Shown here: piece by piece, positions 21,374 through 32,900 of the stretch | Layout: each line of letters begins with the position of its first letter | Position numbering within the stretch: the first letter of the stretch is position 1 | Assembly (NCBI GenBank): GCA_012064415.1 | Contig: SSNU01000029.1 | Span: 124,001-188,000 of the forward strand | Length of the DNA stretch: 64,000 nucleotides | DNA from: Gyrodactylus bullatarudis | Taxonomy: Eukaryota > Platyhelminthes > Monogenea > Gyrodactylidea > Gyrodactylidae | Direction: 5' to 3' | Program-made: the position numbers and the translations under genes | The notes under the pieces: generated by a model | Databases searched by the model: none | Seen by the model: only the letters and a program-made list of their open reading frames with translations | Told to the model about the DNA's origin: nothing

Positions 21374-23009
21374 TTAAGGCAAAAGTTTATTGATACAGGG
21401 ATTATCAGAATCAATTATTCCTTGATCTTTCAATTCTTTAAATATCGATCCATATGTTTGATGAAATAAGAAGGAGTCTCCACTAACTCTTCTGAAATCA
21501 ACCATCACTGATTTAGATATCCGGTAAAATCCTATTCTGAACGTTGTTGAGATTAGCCCTTGTTTGCTTTCAACCTGAAATTCAACAAATTATTTATCAC
21601 GTTAATTAATTATTTTATTTTTTTGACGCACCAAAAATCCAAGAAGATATCTTCTTAACAGCCTTAACTCATTCCTTTGATTTATTAAGTTAACAATTAT
21701 ATCTATTGTCTTCTTTTCTGGTATCGATGTAGAAATAAATCTTGTCACTCTTTTCATTAAATGATCCATATTAACTTTCCGTAAAACAGCTTGACTTGCC
21801 TATCATAAAGTTAATCAAATCTTATGTATCTTACCATGAAGATATTTTCTGAATTGGATGGCTGAGAAAAAGCAGTTCTGTCTTGCTCAGAGGTATCAGC
21901 AATTTTGTGGTAAATGCTTTCCTTAATACCTAATTTTTCTGGCTGTTGACTAGAAACAACAACATGAGAATAATTCTCTTTGTCTGATGTAGGAGGATTA
22001 ACTTTTGAAAGTTTCTTCCCCAATCCTGATAGAAACCAGGGATGCTTCTTAATATCTTCATAAGTAAATCTAGTTTTTGGATCAGGGTCTAAGGCTTTAA
22101 TTGCAAAGTTTATTAAATCTGCTGGTAATCTGTCAAAAGGAGAATATAAATGAAAGACTTGACTATCTTTTCGTTTCCACATTCTGAAGACTTCATCTTC
22201 AGAGGATGCACTAGACCACAATCTTTCTCCAGTCACTGCGGTCAGCAAGGTAACACCGAGAGAAAAGTAATCTGCTGAAAATGTAATAGGCTCACTAAAT
22301 AAAATAATTCAATAAATTACTTTGGATTCCAAATTTCGGGAGGCGCATAAATTGTGGTACCAACAGGTCCATAAATAGGCTTATCTAGAGAATAAATATT
22401 TGCCCAGCCAAAATCGACAAGTTTTGCTTTGTCTTTACTATTTATCATAATGTTTTCTGGCTTGACATCCAAATGCATTACTTGATGTTCTTTATGAAGA
22501 TAATTGAGAGCTTCTAGAATTTGTGAATAATAACTGAACATTTGTTGAATATTTAAGCCAATGCCGATGGGAATTCTCTCGAATAAATCTCCTCCATTGA
22601 TTAATTCCATAAACATGACAATGAACTTTTTAGAAATCTTTGAGCCATAGAAAGAAGCTATGTGTGGATGCTTTAATTTTTTTTGAATGCTTGCTTCATT
22701 TTTTATGTCTGCTAAATGTTTTATGACAGAACTCTTCTCTATTTTTTGCCTTTTCAAACAGGATTCAAACTTTCCAGTTCGTGAAATAATTTTTGCAGCT
22801 AAGGAATCTCCATTTTTGGTATTCACAGTCAAATATACTTTTCCCATTGCACCTTCTGCAAGACAATTTCCAAGTTCATAATTTTCTGGAAGAATACTGG
22901 ATACCTCTGATCTGATTTTACTATCTATTTGTTCTTCTATACATCCTTCAGGATAAGAGTCAAAAGATTGAGACTCTGAAACATAAATTTCTTCAATAAA
23001 TTCTGACAT
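21374..23009 (-). CDS. CHEK1: Checkpoint kinase 1 (Chk1/Grapes)
   Basis: Four exons (minus order): 23009-22321, 22294-21835, 21799-21632, 21574-21374; 505 aa. The kinase domain starts near residue 44: glycine loop AEGAMGKVYL, Lys73 in AAKI, catalytic HLDVKPEN at 179-186, DFGWA at 199-203, then YAPPEIW. Subtype evidence lies outside the catalytic core: AFSQPS, LMKRVTRF and the C-terminal KA1 stretch MVDFRRVSGDSFLFHQ match Chk1 closely. It is the effector kinase of the ATR DNA-damage and replication checkpoint and inhibits Cdc25. Oddities: HRD is HLD and APE is PPE; Lys73, Asp181 and DFG are kept, so activity is likely. Introns are 26, 35 and 57 nt. An acceptor-like TTATTTCAG abuts the ATG. Divergent from the SRSF10 gene. 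Confidence 0.85.
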
Positions 23010-23121
23010 CTGAAATAATTCAGTGAAATTTGAATTAGTTTTTTAGTCCATAAGTCACAAACAAACATTTTGAGGGTCGAATTTAGTTTGTTCTTGTTTT
23101 AAATTATTAATTTAAATAAGA
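23010..23121. promoter_or_regulatory. Bidirectional promoter between Chk1 and the SRSF10-like gene
   Basis: 112 bp separate the two ATGs. The segment must include both transcription starts unless the 5' ends are supplied by trans-splicing. The Chk1 side carries an acceptor-like sequence ending at its ATG. Confidence 0.45.
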
Positions 23122-24292
23122 ATGCGACGCAGCACAAGAACTCTTTATGTAAGAAACCTGCCAGATCGTGTTAGGTAAGGAAATCTTCTTATTCCAGACG
23201 CGAAGACATTAAACACAAATTTGGGAAATATGGAAAAATCTTGGAAATTACCGTTCCTGTCAGCTATCATACCGGTAGAATGAGAGGCTATGCTTTCGTA
23301 GAATATCCTTTTATTGAAATTTATTTTCCACATAATTTTCATTTGAAATCCGATTAACTATTAATTATTATTAAGAGATTCATTTTACAACAAAACAACC
23401 CCAATATCAAAATCAAAAATATCAATTTTAGGACATGTACAAATGTGCAAACTCTAAGGGTCAGGTCGATAGCAAAATTGTTTTGAGGGAAAATTTTCTC
23501 ATTTTTATTTCAATAATGATCAGAAATGTACAATTTAATGTTCAATTCAATGATCAAACAGTGTGTATAACTCTCTCTATTATTCTGAGAGGGGATTGCA
23601 GCTGTAAAACATGTGTGAGTAATTTTTGGATATATTTTTCTTTAACTCCTTTGTACGTTTGCTAAATTGAAAGACGCTGAAGATGCTCATGAGAACCTCG
23701 ACCATACCTCTTTCATGGGTCGTCATATGGAGGTTGAATTCTCTCGCGGATCTCGTAAAAGTATATAGTAGAAAATTTCAAAATTTTAAACTGAGAGCTC
23801 TATTAACTCTTATTAAATTCTTCAGCTCCTGCCGAAATGAAGAGGAGATCTCGAAAATCTTACAGCAGATCAAGATCAAGAAGTCCCAGAAGATCCCATC
23901 AAAGGAAATCTAGGGAAAGAAGTCCTAGAAGATCTCGTCGTCGCCATTCAAGATCAGGATCTGCCGATTCTTTGCGTAAAAGCGGGAGAAAATCCAGATC
24001 TGTTAGTAAAAAGGATCGCTCGGTTAGTATAAATGACAAAAGATCACGTTCGGTTAGTAGAAATGACAGAAGATCACGTTCAGTTAGCAGAAATGATGTA
24101 AAATCCCGTTCGGTTAGCAGGAATCAAAGATCCCGATCTGGCAGCAGAGAAATTAGGGACTCAAGATCTGCAAGTAAATCATCTGTTCGTCACAAACCGT
24201 CAAGAAGTCCTTCAAAGAATAATTCAGAACGTAGTGAGAGAATCCGGTCTGCTCGAAGCAAATCAAATGAAGAGTCAAGAAGTGGCTCTTGA
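23122..24292 (+). CDS. SRSF10: SRSF10/12-like SR splicing factor
   Basis: Four exons: 23122-23174, 23198-23302, 23657-23760, 23826-24292; 242 aa. A single N-terminal RRM shows RNP2 LYVRNL (8-13) and RNP1 RGYAFVEF (47-54), followed by DAEDAHENL and MEVEFSRGSRK. The linker RKTPAEMK matches the SRSF10 linker, and the tail is an RS domain from ~residue 95 with a short repeated motif, SRSVSRND. SRSF10-type proteins bind RNA and regulate splicing; dephosphorylated forms act as repressors. Intron 1 is only 23 nt (GT-AG). Intron 2 (354 nt) has no usable GT donor but a perfect AT-AC minor-class layout, listed separately; using it gives gap-free alignment to the RRM. Intron 3 is 65 nt. A poly(A) signal AATAAA lies at 24332-24337. 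Confidence 0.85.
23303..23656 (+). other. Probable U12-type AT-AC intron in the SRSF10-like gene
   Basis: The intron starts ATATCCTTTT, the exact minor-class AT-AC 5' splice site. It ends TTTCTTTAACTCCTTTGTAC, where TTTCTTTAAC resembles the U12 branch site and sits about 11 nt before the terminal AC. Removing 23303-23656 joins GA to G and gives RGYAFVEF followed by AKLKDAEDAHENL, with exactly the RRM spacing of SRSF10. No GT donor near the exon end permits the same protein. Confidence 0.8.
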
Positions 24293-26921
24293 ACATTTTA
24301 CTTTTGGTTTCATTCTGTTTACTATTCAACCAATAAATTACATTTAATTAAAATTGGTGTTAATTTTAATCTTGTAGGCCATCTAAAATTATTCAATTTT
24401 TTTAAAATATACTCTTTGGAAATTCGAATATTGTACATGATTAATTAATTAATATAATAATTAATTATAATAATTATCCACCAAATATGCTAATTTAGCA
24501 TTGCTAAAGAGTAGAAGAGATGTACAGAAAAATGAAAAATATTTATCGATAGTAAACTAGTAACTCAAAGTTACGACTCTTGATAAATTTGAGATGAATC
24601 TTGAATAAATTTTAGAAACCTGTGACTTATTTAGATTTTTTGGCTAGAAAATAAACTAGTTACTTATAAGTATATTAAAAATCCTAATATATTTTGAAAA
24701 TATAAAACTATACAGTTGTAGCCGAATCCACTTTTTTCAATATTTTGGAATACCTTAGTTAATATAATATTGTAATTCATACGACTACTAATAAGTAATG
24801 TTCAAACATTCTATTTTTATAATGTTTACTTAAAATCGCATTGTCTAATGTCATTTTCGAGATGTCAGAATTCATCCTTTTTCTTGACTTCGACGATCAT
24901 TCTTTCTCTCATAGCTTGTGGATTAGAACTTATATTATAGATATCACATTATATATAATTTAGAAGTCATGATTCCTACTAAAATCTAAATATTTTCACT
25001 AGGACCTCGGAGTCGAGAAAAACCATTGATTGAAATAAAGTTAGGAATCTGTATGATCTTTTAAAAAGAAACCTTTTTATTTTTAGTGAAAAAATTTTTT
25101 CGCTTCAAACTTTTTTTGATAATAGTTAATCGATAATTGAATCCTCCCAATAAGTTTCTCATTGAATTCTGAGAATATTTTCGAAGATGTTCGGCGTTTT
25201 TTCCCTCTTTGTGATAATAGTTAAAAATAGATCTCATTGTTTGAGATAATTCCCATTTTCACTAGGGATTAACGTTCATTCACTGATTTCCCATTTTCAC
25301 GGTAACACATACAATAATTCAAACTTTAGCTCTTGCTTCATAGTTGGGATGGACAGACTATACAAGGCTATACAAGGAGTTTCATTTCTCCATAAACCAG
25401 AAATTTGATATTTTAAAAATAAATTCCTTTGAGAGCATGTTTAAAACCCAATATGTTAATCATTTGGTAATAAAATGAATTCGAATGATGAGTCAATTTT
25501 TGGGATCAGGATTTCCATAACAAAATAAATCATTGAGTATTAATTCAAAAAGAGTACAGTCAATTTCACACATGATGACTTGAGATAAATTAAATTTTTC
25601 ACGGAGGTTTTGATTTATACCTCTCTGCCCCAAAATTCCAGCCAATCAGCGTTGAGCACTCATTAGCCAATAAGGAATAAGCAGTTTTTCACCTCATCCT
25701 CAATTCTTTAAACCTTAAAATTAATATACTTTAGCTTGGTTTTGCTCATTATATATCATTCGAAAGGGAATTTTCTCCTCTTTTCAATGCACTAAAAAAA
25801 TATTGTCTAAGAGGAAAATTTAATTTATCTCAAGTCATCATGTGTGAAATTGACTGTATTTAATACCTGACTATTTATGAAATCAGGACTTTTTCACCTA
25901 TCAAACTAGACCATTCGAAGCTCGAGTGAACGTATAATTGATTCACACCCCTTCAATATGTGATCCAAAACCCTGATTTTGATCGGTCGCTTACAAATAG
26001 ACCTACATAAAACAGGTTCTTTTAGAGTGCTTTTTAAGGGAAACTTTAATGTTCTTATGAAAAAGGACCTTCTCTTTTGTATTTATTGTTACTTTCAAAG
26101 TCTCTAACATCTCTCTGATCCTCACAATAAAGCTTTAAAAACTCAATTTCTGACACTTATAAATTTTACCCTCGAAAACACAAGTTAAACGGAAAACTAA
26201 ATGAGTTTCGCAACCGTCTGTAAATAGGTTTAAAATATTTCATTAACCCCTGAACTGAATATATGTAAATTTTTCTCTTGTCATACTGTATGAAGTAATA
26301 AGAAGAATGAGATTTATCTATCTATCTAACAAATCGTCATCTTCATATTACGATCACTCATTTCAATCAAAAAAATTTGAATATTATACAGTGTTAGTCA
26401 GTTGCTGCAATGTCGACCAATTCATTGCACACATTTGAAAAAAGATTACTTTTTTGATTTCTGATATTTTTTTCTCTATTCTTTTTTACTTTCGTTCAAA
26501 ATCAGCCAATACAAAGAGTAATGAAATAAAGAGAAAGAAAACAACAAAAAAATATAATATAACAAGGTAACCTGAGTATAAGCTGTATACATAATTTTGT
26601 AGACAACTCTATATTGTATTGTAAAATGCATATATATATATTCTCTTGGTTGTAAAAGGTAGCAACGTGAGTCTTTAACATTATACTGTATATATTATTA
26701 TTCATGAGCTGTGCTCCTTCTTAGAGAATATTTATGTCTTGCAACTGCTAAAGATTTGTTGTTTTAATAACTTTTGTATGCGCTATAGAGATATTTATTT
26801 GATAGATATTGCATTCACTTTTGAAAGACGTTGTCAGTCATCGACAGCTAAAAAACATTTCCCGTTCCCAAAACTCCTCTAGGAAACAGTTAGGATTTCC
26901 TTTTCAAATTTTTGTACAGCA
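24293..26921. other. Intergenic: SRSF10 3' flank and plakin upstream region
   Basis: 2.6 kb with no gene I can support. It holds the SRSF10 poly(A) signal (24332-24337), one clear TIR element (25555-25858) and the plakin promoter or 5' UTR. An acceptor-like TTTTTGTACAG ends 2 nt before the plakin ATG. Confidence 0.5.
25555..25858. mobile_element. 304-bp Tc1/mariner-like MITE
   Basis: The terminal inverted repeats are about 44 bp and almost perfect: TACAGTCAATTTCACACATG at the left and its reverse complement at the right, continuing through GATGACTTGAGATAAATTAA. The element is bounded by TA on both sides, the expected target duplication. It has no ORF. Confidence 0.85.
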
Positions 26922-29900
26922 ATGGAATCGAAAAATCCCAATTCAATTAATATCATGGATAATGTTCAGCTAAATGATTATCTGAAACCGATTAAGGTGA
27001 GTCCTCTTGTCAATCAGACCCCAGCGGGTCATATAAGGGACATTTAACTTTCTCAAGCCATAATTCTATTTAAATGAAACTGTAAATAGTTTATCAACCA
27101 ATTTTCTGAAAAAACAACCAATGACTTATTCAGCTACGATGATTCATTGAAAATATGACTCTTTTTTGAAAACATGAAAGCACTACCCGTAGAATTCGAA
27201 AATGTATTTTGAAACCGAAAAAAATTTTCACCCTCAGCAATGCCCAATGATAAAAACTTTCCAGAAAGGTTTTTAAGGGTCAAGAACTAATTTCTATTTT
27301 ATTGAAAAATGATTCAAAATTAGTTTTTGTCAAAAATAAGAATTTTCTGTCATTGTTCTTCAAACTTTATGACAGAAATGTTAAATTTTTTTAAAGAAAA
27401 CATCAACCGCTTGAACTTTAGGTATTAAATGACAGAGAATTCTAAAATTGACAAGCTTGAAAAATAAATTCAATTCCTCATTATTGCTATTGCTATCTTG
27501 TGTATTTTTGTAGAAATAGAACAGGAATAGATCAAAATCTTTTTAGCGTAGCTCCTTGGCTGTAGATCCTTTTCTAACTACTTTTTCCTAAAATTGATAG
27601 CATGAGATATATTTTAGATTTGTCGATTAAAAATCAAAAAAAATTACATTTGAGTTCATTTATTAAAAATTTTGATTTTTCTTCACAACTGTTTTTGTAT
27701 TGTACTGAATAGTTTCAACAATGTGTTATCTCTTGAAGGAAATGCACTAAATATCTTACATTTGGTTGTTTGTTTAAAATTTTCTTCTATTGTCAAAATA
27801 AGTAACCTATTTGCATATATAGATCTTTTCAGGAATACTAGAAAGGTGATCACTGAAAGGTAGTCATTTATTTTCTTCTCGGTAATTGTTTACATGAATA
27901 TCTTATGCTAATATCTCCTCAGGATACTTGAATAATCAATTTGTTGGCCAATTGGTAGATAGAAAAAATTACCATAATATTATATCATTGTATATTTCTT
28001 TAACTCTGTATCTGCCTTTATGTACGACGTGAACCTTTTCTCAACTTTTTGAACACAGTCATCAAAATGGAAATCTACCGAATGAAATACAATCGAAAAG
28101 AGAAGAATATTTGAATAAATAAGATAGACTTAGGTTCCTATCTCATGTTATATTACTGAAAAAATAAACTTCAAAAAGTGTGAACCTGAGACAAATCAAT
28201 ATGTACACTAAAATAAGAAGAGTAACTTCCAAAGTCAAATAATGGCATTGATTTGTCATAAAAGTAATGAGAAAATATCATTTTGCATATGAAAAATACT
28301 CATGGGTGATAATGTTGACAAGAAAATCATGTGAAAAATATATGACCATTTCTTTAAAATGACAAATTTCCGGACTAAGTTAAACTAAGCTTATTTTTTA
28401 TTTAAAAATGTTTGATATCAAAAGATTAAAACTGTCGAGTAAGTTGACTAACGAATTAATTAATCAATTGATATTTCAAAAGATCACTTACAAGTAACAT
28501 CACGAAAATAAACCTAACTTAATTTTGAATTGCAAATTACCCCACAACTGTTCCTAAAACTATAATAGAAACAGGCAAAATAGAAAAATGCTTCAAATAT
28601 ATACTCAATTAGGTGTATGTATTCGACATAAATTCTTAATTTATCTAATGTATTTTTAAAGTTGATTGTACATTCAAAAAAATAAAAGCATTCACTCCAA
28701 AAGCTCTTTATCACAAATGGTTTTGGTTAGCGAAGAAAGTAAGGATCACAAAAATTAAATCAATATCGGTATATTTCATCCAATGTGGAACTTGGATTAC
28801 AACAATTCCATGATTTATTTGAACAGTTACAAATGTAACAGATTTACATTGATAACATTTGTAGGCTACAACAAGGGAAACTAAGTTGTTGGAACTTTTG
28901 TCATGTGTAGTACTTGCTAGAAGATCTGGATGTAAATATGGTACAGGAAATAAGAGACTGCTTCCATCAATAATAGGATATTACTAATGAAAAAAAAACA
29001 AAATGTACATTATAAATCCAGCTTATAATGAATTAAATTAACAAAGATAATTCATGAAATCTTCAGAGATTCTTTTATCAGAGTTGAGCTTACAGTGTCT
29101 AAATTATACTGTTGATCAGAGTGCAAATAAAATTTTTCCAGAAATATCAGCTTTAGATTATAAAGATTAAATGTTATTTTTGATAAATAAGTATCCGATT
29201 GCTTTTTTATTTATAGAAAACTAAAATAGTTTGCATTAGATCACATTTGACAAAATCAGAATTATCAGAAGTTTCTATAAAGAAGCCATCGCTTTTGTAG
29301 AAGTAAATTTTTTTTATTAGGGAAACACGCAATTTGGACCGAAAATTTATCATGCGTTGGTCTTTTCAGACATTGGTGATCTTTTCATCGTTAAGCATTT
29401 ATCTTTCTACATAGAATACACATAGAATAAATCTTTGTTTCCTCCTTTTACATTTCAAACGATCAGATCAAAAGGGAAAATGCAGACTGGATCCTGTCAA
29501 AAATTGATGGATTTAAACCTCTTTTTGAAATGAAAGCGAATATTTTTTCATTTTTCAAAACCACCAAAGAGTTTTTTCCATTCATTCAAAGTATAGACAA
29601 ATTTGCCAAAAAACAATCTTGTCTGGGTGTAAAATTATTCATCAACCGTTCGCGGCTTAATTATTTTAATGACCCTATTTTACAGTTTATTTCTTTACAA
29701 CGAATTATTTATGGAGAATGTGAAAGAAATATCAAATTAAATAGATAAGGAAGCTAAACATTATCATGAATGGTCTTCGATAATAATGGTGATAATTACA
29801 ATGTTATTCGATGCTTTAATATTATTTCAGCAGGAAACATGATCCCAGCATGGGCTGATCATGAGTGTTATTCAAGAGATAAATGTCGAATTTAAGAATA

Positions 29901-32900
29901 ATTACAATAATATAAAGTTACTATTCTATCTTGCTTTTGATTCTATTTCAGTTAATATTTTCATTTTATTTTGAATTTTTAAAAATCTTTCTGCCTTTTC
30001 TATTTTATTTTTCAAAAATTCTAAGATCCTTACGTAATTCATTGGTTTAAATTATTTTTAACCGAAAATTAAGGACAAATAATAAACTTGAACCAAGTAG
30101 TTTCCCAGGCAAAGATTGACTATATTGTTGTTTGCTTGCTACCTGACTATGCTGTCTTCTGGCTTGTATTGGTCTATCTGAAGAAAAAGAAGGTGTTGTA
30201 TTTCTTAAAATTATTAGTGTAATAGTTCTGATATAATTCATTCCTTGAAGGAAAACTAAAATTAAGATTAGAATAAAAAAAATTTAGATTACCCTGATAA
30301 AAATAGTTTGGTAAGCAATCAACGTTATAGTCAATTATATTAATTAAGAAGACTTTTGAGTAAATAATAGGGAATTTTCATGGTTAAGTTTAGCAGAAAA
30401 AAATTATCTACAACAGTTTTAAAAATTATTCTTTCTTTTCAGAACCCACAAATGTTATATGTATATATTATAATTAGAACCACATTTGAGAGCCCTAAAA
30501 ATTGAAGCAAATTTTTTAAAACTTTCCTGAATGAAATTTCGTGTAGCCACGTTTTTTTGAATACTCTTAACGAATTATTTATTTCTCATAACTTTTCCGA
30601 CTTGCTATTAAATTTTCTACTGCACAGAATCTTCACATGAAATGAAATGAAGAATACATTTTTTCAGAATGCAATTGATAAACCAAACTATGGAATTAAT
30701 CACCAAGTGTTACAGGATGAGATGGACAAACAAATTGGTTTGCTAAACGAGGTTAAATGTCTTCAATTGAAAACACAAAATGTAAGTTTAGCTTGTACAT
30801 GACACGAGATAAGGAATGATTGAATTTTTATATTTTTTTCTCCAAAGGACGAAAAGTTATCAGCTACATTGAATCGCTTAATTGTGAGTGATCTCTTTTA
30901 TGAAGAAGAATGATTTTGCCTATAATTTATGCCGAAATACATTTAGGATGGCAGCAATTCAGTGCAGGAGAACCTTGAATATCTTGCAGGCATTTCCAAT
31001 TTACAAAATCTTATCAATGTAAGTAGAGAGGGAACCTATCCGAAGATAAATCATTTTTTATTGAAACATTTAAACTCTTCTTATGATGAGGTCATCTACC
31101 TTATTTCAATATCATAAATCAATTAGTTTTCATGTAACATATATTTTTTCCCAGGACTTTAGTGTTACTGCAGCAAAGCGTTCTGTATATCTTTCAATGA
31201 AGGATGCCAACAGAGCCTATGGAAAGACAGTAAGTTATCATAATTGTGATAACAGTGTAACTATTTTTACATATCCATTATAGAATCTATCTGAAAATAT
31301 CGAAAAGAGTTGGAATCTGGTTCAGCGTTTCTCTCAGCTCTCATTCATTCACCTCAAAAACTCCCATGAATATCACCAAGTGAGCCTAATTAAAGACAGT
31401 TCCATATGTATTATATGTTTTATAAAATGCCGATCATATTCATAAAGGCTTATTCCTTGATATCCCATTTTTTCAACAATGGAACTCGACACTTTCTCGA
31501 CAGAAAGATACTTGAAATACTTTTTTCATCCCTCATTAAAAAGAAAGATTATTAAGCTACAAAATTCAAATATTTTGAAAATATTTCAAACGTTCTTTTG
31601 CTGAGGCATTAGATAAAAATAAAAAAAACTGTAGATTTCGCTTACTCGATAATCTCTCATAGTATTGGAAATAACTAGTTTTAGAGCCAAAAAATATCAA
31701 TCTAATATCTTTTAAATGATAAGTTGGCTTTCAAAATCAGTGTGATTTGAGTGATTAAAAAACATATTCTGGGACATGAAAGGTTAATCTAGTTTTCAGA
31801 AAAAAATTTTGGATTATCTTTCATTAATTTTTTAAAGATAATTTTATTTATATAGAGAGAAAGTCATAAAAAACAGATTTGTGGAATGCTTGTCAATTAT
31901 AATTAGCAATGCATAAATGAATATATTGTTTTTCGATATTTTACCATATGCAATATAACATGTTTACGAGAGTTTTTGATACCGAAATTGGAAAAGAACC
32001 AGACAGAGGAAATAGATATTTATGCATATTTTGAAAAAACGAGAAGATGAATTTATGTGTATAGAGAGTTTTATGTCAGACTTTATATTAATATCATGTC
32101 AATTCCACAGGGATTTATTATATGATAGCTAATATTTACAGTTTGTTAATACAAAATATGGAAATTTATTTTATCAAAAATCTCAATTTTTATCAAGAAT
32201 TCAAGAATGATCCTGATGATGACTCAATGCTCTTCATCCTGAGGCATTTTCTCGCAAAAGTTTGTCCAAGATTTATAGATAAACTTGTTCCAGTATTATT
32301 GATTCCGATTTAAAAGCTTAAGAAAAAAGGATTAAAATACTAGTAACGTAAGAAATGTAATTTTTCACAGTTTGATACACTTGGTATCATGCTCTATAAA
32401 TTATTGCATGCAGAATTCAAATGCCAGCCCAATTAACTTTTGAAAATTTCTGACTCTTAGATTGAATTATTTGAAGCAAAGATAAAATGCTAAGTTAATT
32501 ATTTAATTTTACTAGTTTTTTGAAGAAGAGCGATTTAAGGCACACTTGTGCCATTTGAAGGAAGAAATTATAAAGCATATATTTAACCCTTTCGGTGCCG
32601 ATGGATTTATATGTCTATTTTCCAATTTTTTTAAACCTTCATAACTCTACCAGTTTGATAGGTTTCTGGATCAATTTAAGTTTAAATTGAAGCCCACAAT
32701 GTGAACTTCTAACTACGGTTCTTATGATCACGATTAATTAAGAAAACTCAAATATGCTAAATAGATTTTGAGTATAACTCCATCTGCTACTCGGATAATC
32801 AATTTAAATTTGATGATTCTTAAAAAATAACAAAATGTATTGTAGACAATGAGTTTCTCTGTCTATTTGTGATCCAAAGAAATTTTACTGTTCAAAGCAA

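Noticed and set aside
26300..26340. Short TCTA-type simple repeat (TCTATCTATC)
   Set aside because: Only a few units; ordinary microsatellite seed.
29480..29748. Open stretch in plakin intron 1 as a transposase or host gene
   Set aside because: No catalytic motif or family resemblance that I can name; flanks lack TIRs or splice signals.
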